Part shown: one piece after another, positions 8,766-15,972 of the stretch
Layout: each line of letters starts with the position of its first letter
Numbering within the stretch: position 1 is the first letter of the stretch
Translations under genes and position numbers: made by a program
Notes under the pieces: generated by a model
The model's input: only the letters and a program-made list of their open reading frames with translations
Told to the model about the DNA's origin: nothing
Database searches by the model: none
DNA from: Suillus spraguei
Lineage: Eukaryota; Basidiomycota; Agaricomycetes; Boletales; Suillaceae
Length of the DNA stretch: 25,397 nucleotides
Assembly (NCBI GenBank): GCA_016800925.1
Contig: JABCPU010000819.1
Coordinates: 1 to 25,397 of the forward strand
Reading direction: 5' to 3'

Positions 8766-10058
8766 CTAATTTTTTGCCTCATCCGAGGCTTCCGGTTCCG
8801 TTTCCGGAGTGAGCACAGTGGCGCGGCCTTTGGCAGCGCGCGAAGTGGATTTGGTGCATTCCCGGGCAGTGTGACCAGGTCCGCCGCAGAACATACAGAG
8901 CTTTTTGTCAAAACGTCTCTGACGCTCCTGGGTGGTTAGCTTTCCGTCTGTACCAACAACACTAGGGAGATCCGAAACTTTCGGGGTAGAGGATGTTGTG
9001 GAGTATGTGGGTTTATTGAATTTGGGCGTATCGGATCCGGATGAGTTGGAGTTCGTCCAGTCGGATGTTGACTGCCTGGGAGGATTGGAAGAGGTGGTTC
9101 TACTCTCTCAGGTGACTTTGCCCCTCCGTTCCCAGTAACGGGCGTCGATGGTCTGGGCGAGAGTCTTGAACTCCGAAAGGGTAGTGGGCTTACCCATGCG
9201 ACTAATCTCATCTTTGATTCGGGCCGGAAGTCCATTGTAGAATTGGCGTCGTAGGGCTCCGTCTCCCCATTCGCGTACTTGGGAGGCAAGTCGCTGGAAT
9301 TCTACAACGTACTTGTTGATGCGTTGTCCGTCACGCATGTGGAGTTGTTCTAACTGCATCTCTGCGTCTCCGGAGGGATCGTGTGGTCCGAAATTGGTTT
9401 GGAGCTCGAGCATGAACTCGGAGTAGTCATCCATCCAGTCCGGACGGTTGCTATATCCATCCGAAAGGAGGTCCGGTTCAAACCACTCGAGAGCCATACC
9501 CTTAAGGTAGGATTGGGCGAAATTGACTTTAGCGCGTCCGGAACGGAAGGCGCTAGGTTTGCTCTGGAAGTTGAGCTCACATTGGACGAAGAATGCCCGG
9601 AGCTTGCGAGGTTCGGACCCATCGAAGGTATCTGGCTCACGGACTTTGACTTTGCTATCATCCGAGGTGGGGGTGCGACGGCTACTGCGAGCGAGGTGGT
9701 TAATGGCTACGGATAGTTGGGCTAGGACCCGGTCCTGAGGGTTTAGGTGGATTTTATCTTCTTCATCATCCAGGTCCTCGTTGTCCGGATCATCAACTTC
9801 ATCATCTGGTAGGTTACTGCGCAGCTCATCATCAAAGCGAATGGTCGGGCGCGAATTGGAGTCTGGGTTATCCGGGTTCCGAGTTGGTGTTATCGGATCC
9901 GGTCTGGCTTGATGGGCGGAGATACTTTGACCTATGTCGCTCATGCTTGCACGGCGTTGAGAGAAACTGGTAAATGTTTGGACGATGGGTGTGGGATCTC
10001 GTTGGATTGGACCAAGTCCGGCTCCTCGGAGTGTGTTCTGAGCTTTATGGGGAGGCAT
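8766..10058 (-). CDS. gag: Gag polyprotein with CCHC zinc knuckle; one in-frame stop
   Basis: Starts MPPHKAQNTL 50 nt downstream of the 5' LTR. Residues 84-103 are very acidic. The Ty3-type capsid region spans about 115-310, with GMALEWFEPDLL, FGPHDPSGDAE and FYNGLPARIKDEI. After ...RRGKVT a TGA (9110-9108) interrupts the frame. The same frame then continues to a CCHC knuckle (CMFCGGPGHTAREC, 8897-8856, CX2CX4HX4C), a basic tail and the TAG at 8768-8766. The TGA is followed by GA and could come from CGA by CpG deamination; it is the only coding defect seen. Gag forms the virus-like particle, and the knuckle binds the RNA. Without readthrough, this copy makes capsid lacking the knuckle and no Gag-Pol. 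Confidence 0.9.
8769..8775 (-). promoter_or_regulatory. Candidate -1 ribosomal frameshift heptamer A-AAA-AAT
   Basis: On the minus strand the last gag codons are GCA AAA AAT TAG, which forms an A_AAA_AAT slippery heptamer in the zero frame immediately before the gag stop. A -1 slip there continues as AAA TTA GTC CGC and is open all the way into pol, 57 nt before pol's first ATG. This is the X_XXY_YYZ pattern of programmed -1 frameshift sites. I did not identify a firm downstream pseudoknot. Confidence 0.7.
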
Positions 10059-10095
10059 GATATGGGATGGTTGCTAAGTTACTCGGAAAGGTTTG

Positions 10096-10106
10096 AGTTC
10101 GAATAT
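10096..10106 (-). promoter_or_regulatory. Primer-binding site, self-priming type
   Basis: On the minus strand, 2 nt after the 5' LTR, is ATATTCGAACT. It does not begin with TGG as tRNA-primed sites normally do. Instead it is the exact 11-nt complement of AGTTCGAATAT inside the LTR at 10496-10486, at the expected transcript 5' end. This matches the self-priming mechanism known for Tf1 of fission yeast and the Tf1/sushi group. Confidence 0.75.
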
Positions 10107-10485
10107 ACTGTTAAGACTGTACTCAAGGGTAGAGAGATCCGAAGGGCTTTGGCCTCAGTTCGTACACTGTGCCCCTTTCTCGAGTAATGCCCCTTATTTC
10201 AGGGAGGAGTTATTCGTCCGAAGACCCGGAAGGGGTTGCGTGACGGATCCGGGTGTCCGAAGGTGTCGGATATAATACGTCCGAAGGTAATTCGGAACGT
10301 AAGGAGAGGACAGAGATTAAGGCTAGTTTCGGAACGAGTTCCTAACTAGAAACTAACGAAGATGGACTATCCGAAGATAGAGTCGGAGGTATAGACTATA
10401 GGAGTCAATCCTAAGTCTCGGAAGGTGACTTAAAGCGGAGAGTGGCTTAAGTCCGGAGGAGGCAGAATGAGTAGAATCTAAGATG

Positions 10486-10496
10486 ATATTCGAACT
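10486..10496 (-). promoter_or_regulatory. Predicted transcript 5' end / self-primer (AGTTCGAATAT)
   Basis: The 11-mer begins 34 nt downstream of the first base of the TATA box, where a TATA-driven transcript should start, and is perfectly complementary to the primer-binding site at 10096-10106. The same 11-mer is kept in the diverged solo LTR at 13407-13417. The start site is inferred, not measured. Confidence 0.65.
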
Positions 10497-10523
10497 AAGG
10501 TTCTACGGAGATCTACAAGTGGT

Positions 10524-10530
10524 TTATATA
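10524..10530 (-). promoter_or_regulatory. TATA box of the chromovirus LTR promoter
   Basis: TATATAA on the minus strand within TGTATATAAACC, in the 5' LTR. The same box occurs in the 3' LTR, in the diverged solo LTR (near 13373) and in the related LTR at about 17 kb. In each it is followed by a similar ACTTGTAG string, which supports a conserved core promoter. Confidence 0.65.
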
Positions 10531-10882
10531 CAGTAAGTATCTAAGACGGATAATTAGCAAGTCCGGGACCGAGGGCTATGTACGAAGTGTAACGAAAGTC
10601 TATTAGTTATTGCACAGCGGATCAGTAAGCATGAATCGGAAATGAACACAGGAAACAGATCAGTGACACAGGACGGAAATATAAACAGCCGGAGTACCAG
10701 TAGTAGGAGAAATGACGAAAGGAGATAGACGCAGATGTTCACCAGGGAGTTAAGGTGCGAGAAGTGAGTACATTCGGAAGGGTGGTCCGGACAGGATCTG
10801 TGGACCGGACGGATATGGAAACGATCGGATCTGGACGGATATGATCGGATCTGAGATTAGAAGTATGGTATATGACAGCATC

Positions 10883-11445
10883 TGAGTATGTCAACTCATG
10901 TATGGCTCCTCCTGGGTCCAAGACACACTCCGATAAACCAGCCTTGTCCTGCAAGAACAAATGGGGGCCCTTAAGTCAGCATATCATCAAGTTCAGTTCA
11001 TCAAGAGCACTTCCGGTCTTACATGGAGTGATGTGGATGGGGTAGGGGTGTCACCTGAGAGCCAGAGTGTGTGGAATGAACTTGTGAAGGTGAGTATACT
11101 GTGGTCTATTGTATTTATCATCAATTTTAATTTGTCTTTCAAAGAACCGTCCTGCAGTAAAGCCCTTTGCCTCCAAAAGCTTCATTCACCTTGCCACCAT
11201 GGACCAAATGATGAGCAGTGGCAGGGGGAAGAACAAAGTCAAAGGAGGGTTCGTTCTCCACAGAAAGACAGCACCCACCCCCACTTCCATGAATCCTCCA
11301 CCTGTTCCTTCATCCAGTCGTGCTATACTTCCTGCAACTAGGGGCCCACTTGATCTTTCCTCCATGACATTAACAGATCCCCCTCTTCCAACAGCCCACC
11401 ATTTCCTACTCTCACCTCTCCCTACTCATTCATCACCTCTACCAG
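10883..11445 (+). pseudogene. Harbinger Myb/SANT-like protein, middle piece
   Basis: Continues the exon cut at 2938: SEYVNSCMAPPGSKTHSDKP, then LSCKNKW. At the G-run 10963-10967 one base is missing, and the frame continues shifted as LKSAYHQVQFIKSTSGLTWS up to VWNELVK, the typical C-terminal half of the domain. An intron (11090-11144, 55 nt, GTGAGT..AG) leads to an exon reading NRPAVKPFASKSFIHLAT followed by a Pro/Ser/Thr-rich linker. The frame needed to join the downstream piece differs, so a second frameshift or an unseen intron lies between about 11355 and 11445. The exon is cut by a solo LTR with target duplication ACCAG. Confidence 0.78.
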
Positions 11446-12059
11446 TGTTATGAACTGGGGTGGCATCACCAGCGACAGTGAAAAGACACAGACAGTCTGC
11501 TGGGAAGTTCTGCATTGTCCAAAAAAGGACAAGGTGAAAGTACAAGGAACATGTTCTGAGTACAATCAAGGGTTCAGCCTCAAAGACAAGTCTAAGAGGT
11601 TCTACGAGAATAGAGACTAAGACTAAGGGGTGCTTAGACTTAGAGACGACTAAGGATTGGGGATCCTTAGCAAAGAGGAATCCAGGTAAAACCCAGTAAG
11701 ATTAAAGTAAGGAATCTACTACAAGTACACTGTGCTTATATAGGTATGTATGTGTGCACAGACCAGGTAACCATGGGAATATAAGTGCATATCCTAATGA
11801 GGAAGGCATGTATCGTACAAGCATGTTGAAACGCATGAGTCAGAGATAAGAGCACGTGTTTAGCATACGCGTATGCTAAACCAGCTGGATCTGAGAATGG
11901 AGTCATGGAGGGTCATGACATCACATGATATGACGTACTAGTTGGATCATGCAGTCATATGATGTCTGATAGAAGTGGAAGTGTCCGAGCAAAAGCTCCG
12001 TATCACGTGATATATGAGAATAAGAAGGAAAATGAATAGGGGCACGTACGATTGTAACA
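11446..12059. repeat. Solo LTR, second family (TGTTA..TAACA ends)
   Basis: 614 bp beginning TGTTATGAACTGGGG and ending ATTGTAACA, flanked by a perfect 5-bp duplication ACCAG (11441-11445 and 12060-12064). No internal region is present, so it is a solo LTR left by LTR-LTR recombination. Its first 90 bp are closely similar to 25311-25397, showing a second copy at the window edge. It carries a 22-bp perfect palindrome at 11859-11880. CTTATATAGG near 11734 suggests a plus-strand promoter, but orientation is uncertain. Confidence 0.88.
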
Positions 12060-12064
12060 ACCAG

Positions 12065-12560
12065 CGCATCAGGGCTGACTGGTGGCAGCCACAGCAGCAG
12101 CAAGCGCAAATACAGCGCTCTTGCTGCTGACAGCAGTGATACATCTCAGAAGAGGCTGCGTACTCCATCCAAGAAGCCACATACCCCATCTGAGAAGAAG
12201 CCGCGTGCTCTGTCCACTACTGTGCAGGCCCAACAAGAGGGAAGTGCTGCAATGTCAAAGCTCGCCGATGCGATAAGCCTCAATCTCAATCATCAACCTG
12301 CCCCCACCCCATTTCCCCCATTTCCCCCATTTCCCCAGCACACTCCAAACAATGGTCCCATCTCTCATTTGGCGCAAGCCATTGACATCGTTCGTCACGA
12401 TCCAGGGTTGTCAGGGGAGGATATCCTTGACATGGTTGACTATTTCTCGTGCCCTGAGAACAAATCCCATGCAGTTGCCTATGTCGTTCTGGGCGATGCT
12501 GATCTCAGGTCCAAGTGGGTATTGAGAAGGCTCAGGGAGCTTCGTGCTGGACCAAAGTAG
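12065..12560 (+). pseudogene. Harbinger Myb/SANT-like protein, C-terminal piece
   Basis: Open from the solo LTR target site to the TAG at 12558-12560. It reads a Ser/Lys/Arg-rich region (KRKYSALAADSSDTSQKRLR), a Pro/Phe-rich stretch (PTPFPPFPPFPQ), and a folded-looking C-terminus (AQAIDIVRHDPGLSG, then VAYVVLGDADLRSKWVLRRL). It lies downstream of the Myb/SANT pieces on the same strand and is convergent with the transposase, whose stop is 256 bp away. I assign it to the same gene by position and composition; the function of the C-terminus is not recognised. Confidence 0.7.
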
Positions 12561-12816
12561 CGTCTATCCTTCACTCAAGTCAGTAGATAATTTGTAGCAT
12601 GTTCATATGTCCTCCCTTGTTGCTATGCTATGCGCTCATGTATCTTATGTACTCATGCAAATAACAATGCTACTTGATTCATTGAGGACAGGAACATGAG
12701 GTAGACTAGTGTTGACCAGGTACAGGTAGACCACGACGTACATGCTCTGCACAATAGTCCTCCCACATTTTGGCAGTGATTACCTCCCGGTGTTGCTCTG
12801 CTCTGTGCCATTCTGC

Positions 12817-14872
12817 TCAATCAGCAGGGCCTTCAGCCAGCTCTCCAACATCACCTCCATCACCTCCAAAGACCTCCAAATCATATTCTAAATCAAATAC
12901 AGATGGGTCATACCTATGAAAAAAGTTGTGCAATGCACAAAGCGCTGCAGGTATACATGCTTGGATTTCCATACTATACTCTGGGGGTAACTGTAAGATG
13001 CACCACTGGCACTTCATGACCCCAAAATGTGTTCGATGATATTATGTCATATACCATACTTCTGATCTCAGATCCGATCAATTCTATTTTCGTCCAGTCC
13101 ACAGATCCTGTCTGGATCACCCATCCGAATGTGCCCTCTTCTCGCACTCTAACTCCCTTGTGTATATCTGCGTCTATCTCCTTTCGTCATTCCTCCTGTT
13201 TCTGGTATTCCGGCTGTGTATACTTCCATCCTGTGTCACTGATCCGTTACCTGTGTGTCATTTCCAATTTGTGCTTACTGATCCGCTGCGCATTAACTAA
13301 TAGACTTCCGTTACACTTTGTACATAGCCCTTGGTCCTGGACTTGTTGATTATCCGTATTAGATACTTACAGTATATAAAACACTTGTAGATCTCCGTAG
13401 AACCTTAGTTCGAATATCATCTTAGATTCTGCTCATTCTGTTTCCTCCAGACTTGAGTCACTTTCCACTCTAAGTCATCTTCCAAGACTTAGGATTGATT
13501 CCTTTAGTCTATATCTCCGACTCTATCTTCAGATAGTCTACCTCTGTCAGTTTCTAGTTAGGAACCCGCTCCGAAGCTAGCCTTAATCCTCGTTCCATCC
13601 CTATGCTCCGGATAACCTTCGGACGTACCATATCCGATACCTTCGGACGTCCGGATCCACCATGCAACTCCTTCCAGATCTTTGGACATATATCTCCTCT
13701 CTGAAATAAGGGGCATTACTCGGACAAGGGGCACAGTGCACGAACTGAGGCCAAAGCCCTTCAGATCTTTCACCCCTTGAGTACGGTCTTAACATATTAC
13801 ATAGACACACATGGCAATGGTTGAAAAGCTCCTTGGGAGTTTGAGGGCTACATAGGTACTTAGTTAGAAAGAAATCACAGAGAGAAAATGAAAACTTATG
13901 AGATATTTGCTTGTCACCATTCCTTCAGGTGATAGCGTACACCCCGGTATGGGACCAACAATGCATCACAGGACCCAAATCCTGCATCTGCAAGGAGATA
14001 CAGCCTGTCTGGGATCCGAAGGTCATGTTGGTGTGCATCATGCCAAAGTGATGTGTCTGCCACCAACCCGTCCCACCTGCAAAGTGAGTATATGAAAAAG
14101 AAATTGAAGTCGCAAATAAAAAGACAGTTTTGGGAGAGGTAATATTTCTGGTTGCACATGGTATTGTGGTCTTCATTTGCTGAAAATACCTGAATATGGG
14201 TGCCGTCAACAGCACTGATACAGTCTTGAAAGAAGCGGTAGCGTGGGTCATTGTAAATAGTCGCAGAGATGGGTGTATCACCAGTGGGGAACTGAATGTG
14301 GGCATTATAGAATTTGTTTTCAGAAAAAAAAATGAGCAAACACCTGAAGTATCTAACAGACTCAGATATCATGATACAATCAATTAATAGGAGAATTACC
14401 TTGAAATTGTATTGGGTGAGTGCTGGAATCGTTCACCAAGATGGCGGGTTGAAAGTCCTGTGACACAGGTATACAGGAATATCGTGAGCTGTTCCTCCAC
14501 AGATACACCATTGCGAGAGTGTTCAAAACCACTAGTCTTGAGAATTTGCACCAGTGCTTCAAACACCTCTAAGTTGACACCAAGATTATTCTTGATGCAG
14601 TCTGGGTGGCCTGTAAGGAGTTCGCAGACCCATGCATAACCCGTCAAAGCTGATGTGTGATATGGGATGCAGGGGGAAGGAGATAAGAACAGGAGTTGAT
14701 ACATATACATTATTTGTGACACCACACATGTTACAATGAAAGATAGGCACTTTCGGTGTGTCTCCTTGCGCTGCCAAAGGTCAAATAAAGCTTGCTGGTA
14801 AGGATACATGGTCATTTCACTGTTATCAGTGCTGTGCTGGCAGTGAGAACCTAAGGTTCTCCAGATGGTCAT
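12817..14872 (-). pseudogene. PIF/Harbinger transposase (DUF8040 + DDE_Tnp_4), disrupted
   Basis: Exons on the minus strand: about 14872 (first ATG; 14815 is also possible) to 14400, 14352-13918, and 13847 down to 12817, the last split by a solo LTR. Introns are 14353-14399 (47 nt) and 13848-13917 (70 nt). The N-terminal part, with TSALTGYAWVCELLTGHPD, EEQLTIFLYTCVTGLSTRHL and PNTISRYFR, fits DUF8040. The nuclease shows VDGTHI (first Asp), LLADAGFG (second Asp) and NIIEH (Glu), the triad of this family. A one-base deletion after NIIEH shifts the frame into LQLPPEYSMEIQA and ALCALHNFF. Many positions that are normally Arg are Cys, His or Gln. It would have cut and pasted the element; it is now dead through frameshift and LTR insertion. 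Confidence 0.85.
13045..13794 (+). repeat. Diverged solo LTR of the chromovirus family, inverted
   Basis: 750 bp. On the plus strand it begins TGTCATATACC and ends GGTCTTAACA, the reverse complement of the LTRs at 2939 and 10109, with clear but imperfect similarity along its length. It has a perfect 5-bp target duplication TATTA (13040-13044, 13795-13799). It keeps the TATA box and the self-primer AGTTCGAATAT (13407-13417). It interrupts the last exon of the Harbinger transposase; removing it rejoins LFNHCHVCLCN with IIEH. It is older than the full-length copy. Confidence 0.92.
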
Positions 14873-14950
14873 GTGATAGTATCACATGACCAGCAATTTT
14901 TATTTTTATTTTTATTTTCTGAAACATTTCGCTGTCCATACAGAGCCTAA
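14867..14950 (-). repeat. Right terminal inverted repeat of Harbinger, inner part
   Basis: Inverted match to 2575-2658, including the 25-bp palindrome (14867-14891), the T4A tract and the GCTGTCCATACAGAGCC block. The outermost part of the repeat (GCAAAGAGCTG, to 15970) is displaced about 1 kb to the right by the Tc1-type insertion. Confidence 0.85.
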
Positions 14951-15956
14951 AGGATGGCAGTGGCATCATTTTTTTGTTCAATTAGGAAACATTAGACTTA
15001 GTGAAGTTTGGCTCATGTAGCCTTACTATACTATCATCATTATCATCTCTGCAACATGGGATTTCGCAAGATCAGTCATGATGTGAAATTGCAGCAATCT
15101 GACTCCATGAACAAGACCTTCTAAGGCTCCGCAATATCCTAGATTCCTGTGGATTTTCCGAGCGCACCTGGTTTTGGATCTTGAAGCTCTGGTGCAAAAC
15201 CAGCAACATCATGAACCATCAACCTACATTATGTGGTCGTCTGGGTGCTCTTGATCATGAAGATATTGATTGTCTGCTTCGTCTCATAAGGCAAAATCCT
15301 GACTATTTTTTTTGATGAACTCACACACCTCCTTGCAACAAATCAATTCATATCTGTACATTTCACAACAATCTTTCGCAAGCTCGAACGTGCTAATGTG
15401 AGCTACAAAAAACTCAAGTGCATTGCCAAGGAACACAATGAAACTCTGCATGCTGAGTTTATCGCACGCATGGCTCAGTATAGGAGTTAGGATTCATTGA
15501 TGAGACATCAAAGGACGAGCGCACGCTCAGTAGACGCTATGGTTGATCAAAAACAGGCACACACGCACAGAAAAAGTAGGTGTTTGTGCGTGGACGCTGG
15601 ACATCCACAGAAGCCCTCCTCACACTAGATGGTATTGTTGCTGCAACCATTGTTGAAGGCTCAAGGACTGCACAGGCTTGTCATCTTCACCATCGTCATT
15701 AGAGTCAGGTTCCTCATCCATGTCATCCTCTGAAGGTCCCTCAATTTGAGTATTGTTGTCATCAGGGCCATTAGAAATGGAATTGAGGTCACTCAGGCTG
15801 TCATAATCTAGTAGACTCTTGTGTTTTTTAGATGCAGCGATAGTTATAAACACCATAATAATAATGATTTGAAGAGAAGATGGTGTACAGTGAGCGAAAT
15901 TTCACTAAGTCTAACATTTCCTAATTGAACGAATAAATGATGCCACTGCCATCCTC
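14950..15956 (+). mobile_element. Decayed Tc1/mariner-type transposon inside the Harbinger terminal repeat
   Basis: About 1.0 kb with inverted repeats of roughly 60 bp: AGGATGGCAGTGGCATCAT at the left is matched by ATGATGCCACTGCCATCCT at the right, and the match continues past TCAATTAGGAAA to the GTTAGACTTAGTGAA region. It is flanked by TA (14948-14949 and 15957-15958), the target duplication of this superfamily. It encodes the first part of a DDE_3-type transposase and lacks the rest. It splits the Harbinger right end, so it arrived later. Confidence 0.85.
15056..15661 (+). pseudogene. Tc1-type (DDE_3) transposase, N-terminal half, broken
   Basis: Starts MGFRKISHDVKL and continues across several frames: LRNILDSCGFSERTW, WILKLWCKT (helix-turn-helix region), DIDCLLRLIRQNPDYF, a shift at a run of eight T (15306-15313), then LERANVSYKKLKCIAKE, a TAG, and GFIDETSKDERTLSRRYG, which holds the first catalytic Asp. 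Two more stops follow (after RRYG and after AQKK), then VFVRG, STEALLTLDGIVAATIVEGS. The sequence then ends; the second Asp and the last acidic residue are missing. The decay includes Arg-to-His and probable Trp or Gln-to-stop changes. The copy is certainly inactive. Confidence 0.82.
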
Positions 15957-15957
15957 T

Positions 15958-15970
15958 ATGCAAAGAGCTG
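15958..15970 (-). repeat. Right terminal inverted repeat of Harbinger, outer tip
   Basis: ATGCAAAGAGCTG, the inverted match of 2557-2569, separated from the rest of the right repeat by the Tc1-type element. The inverted match extends to 15974 (TAAA), mirroring TTTA at 2553-2556. Confidence 0.8.
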
Positions 15971-15972
15971 TA

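Larger units (their letters stand above)
2939..10877 (-). mobile_element. Ty3/gypsy LTR retrotransposon (chromovirus, Tf1/sushi-like), nearly complete
   Basis: 7,939 bp with two 769-bp LTRs (2939-3707 and 10109-10877) that differ at one position (T at 3666, C at 10836). It is bounded by a perfect 5-bp target duplication GCATC (2934-2938 and 10878-10882). Coding direction is minus: gag at 10058-8766, pol at 8709-4975, polypurine tract at 3711-3720 beside the left (3') LTR, and primer site at 10096-10106 beside the right (5') LTR. Domain order PR-RT-RNase H-IN-chromodomain places it in the chromoviruses. An additional intact spliced gene lies on the opposite strand at 3903-4917. Apart from one in-frame TGA in gag, I see no damage. 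It is a recent insertion into a Harbinger exon. Confidence 0.97.
10109..10877 (-). repeat. 5' LTR of the chromovirus
   Basis: 769 bp, TG..CA ends, one mismatch to the left LTR. On the minus strand it contains TATATAA at 10530-10524 and, 34 nt downstream, the putative transcript start AGTTCGAATAT. It is followed on the right by the duplicated target GCATC, then by the continuation of the Harbinger Myb exon. Confidence 0.97.
2557..15970. mobile_element. PIF/Harbinger DNA transposon, broken up by four nested insertions
   Basis: The ends at 2557 and 15970 are matching inverted repeats beginning CAGCTCTTTGCAT. They are flanked by TTA on the left and TAA on the right, which is compatible with an aged TWA target duplication but not an exact match. 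Inside are the two genes expected of this superfamily, arranged convergently: a Myb/SANT-like DNA-binding protein on + and a DDE_Tnp_4 transposase on -. Subtracting the chromovirus, the two solo LTRs, the Tc1-type element and their target duplications leaves about 3.09 kb, a normal size for a complete PIF/Harbinger element. Both genes carry frameshifts, so this copy is dead. The reconstruction rests on exact target duplications at three of the four nested insertions plus a TA at the fourth. Confidence 0.87.

Noticed and set aside
10091..10108. Possible tRNA T-arm (GAGTTCGAAT) or tRNA-primed PBS next to the LTR
   Set aside because: The stem does not pair and there is no TGG start. The exact complementarity to the LTR 11-mer explains the sequence better.
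15620..15856. Minus-strand frame with an acidic Ser/Asp/Glu-rich peptide
   Set aside because: Its C-terminal end is the antisense of Tc1 transposase codons and it spans the internal deletion of a dead element. I keep the filler only as a finding, not as a gene.
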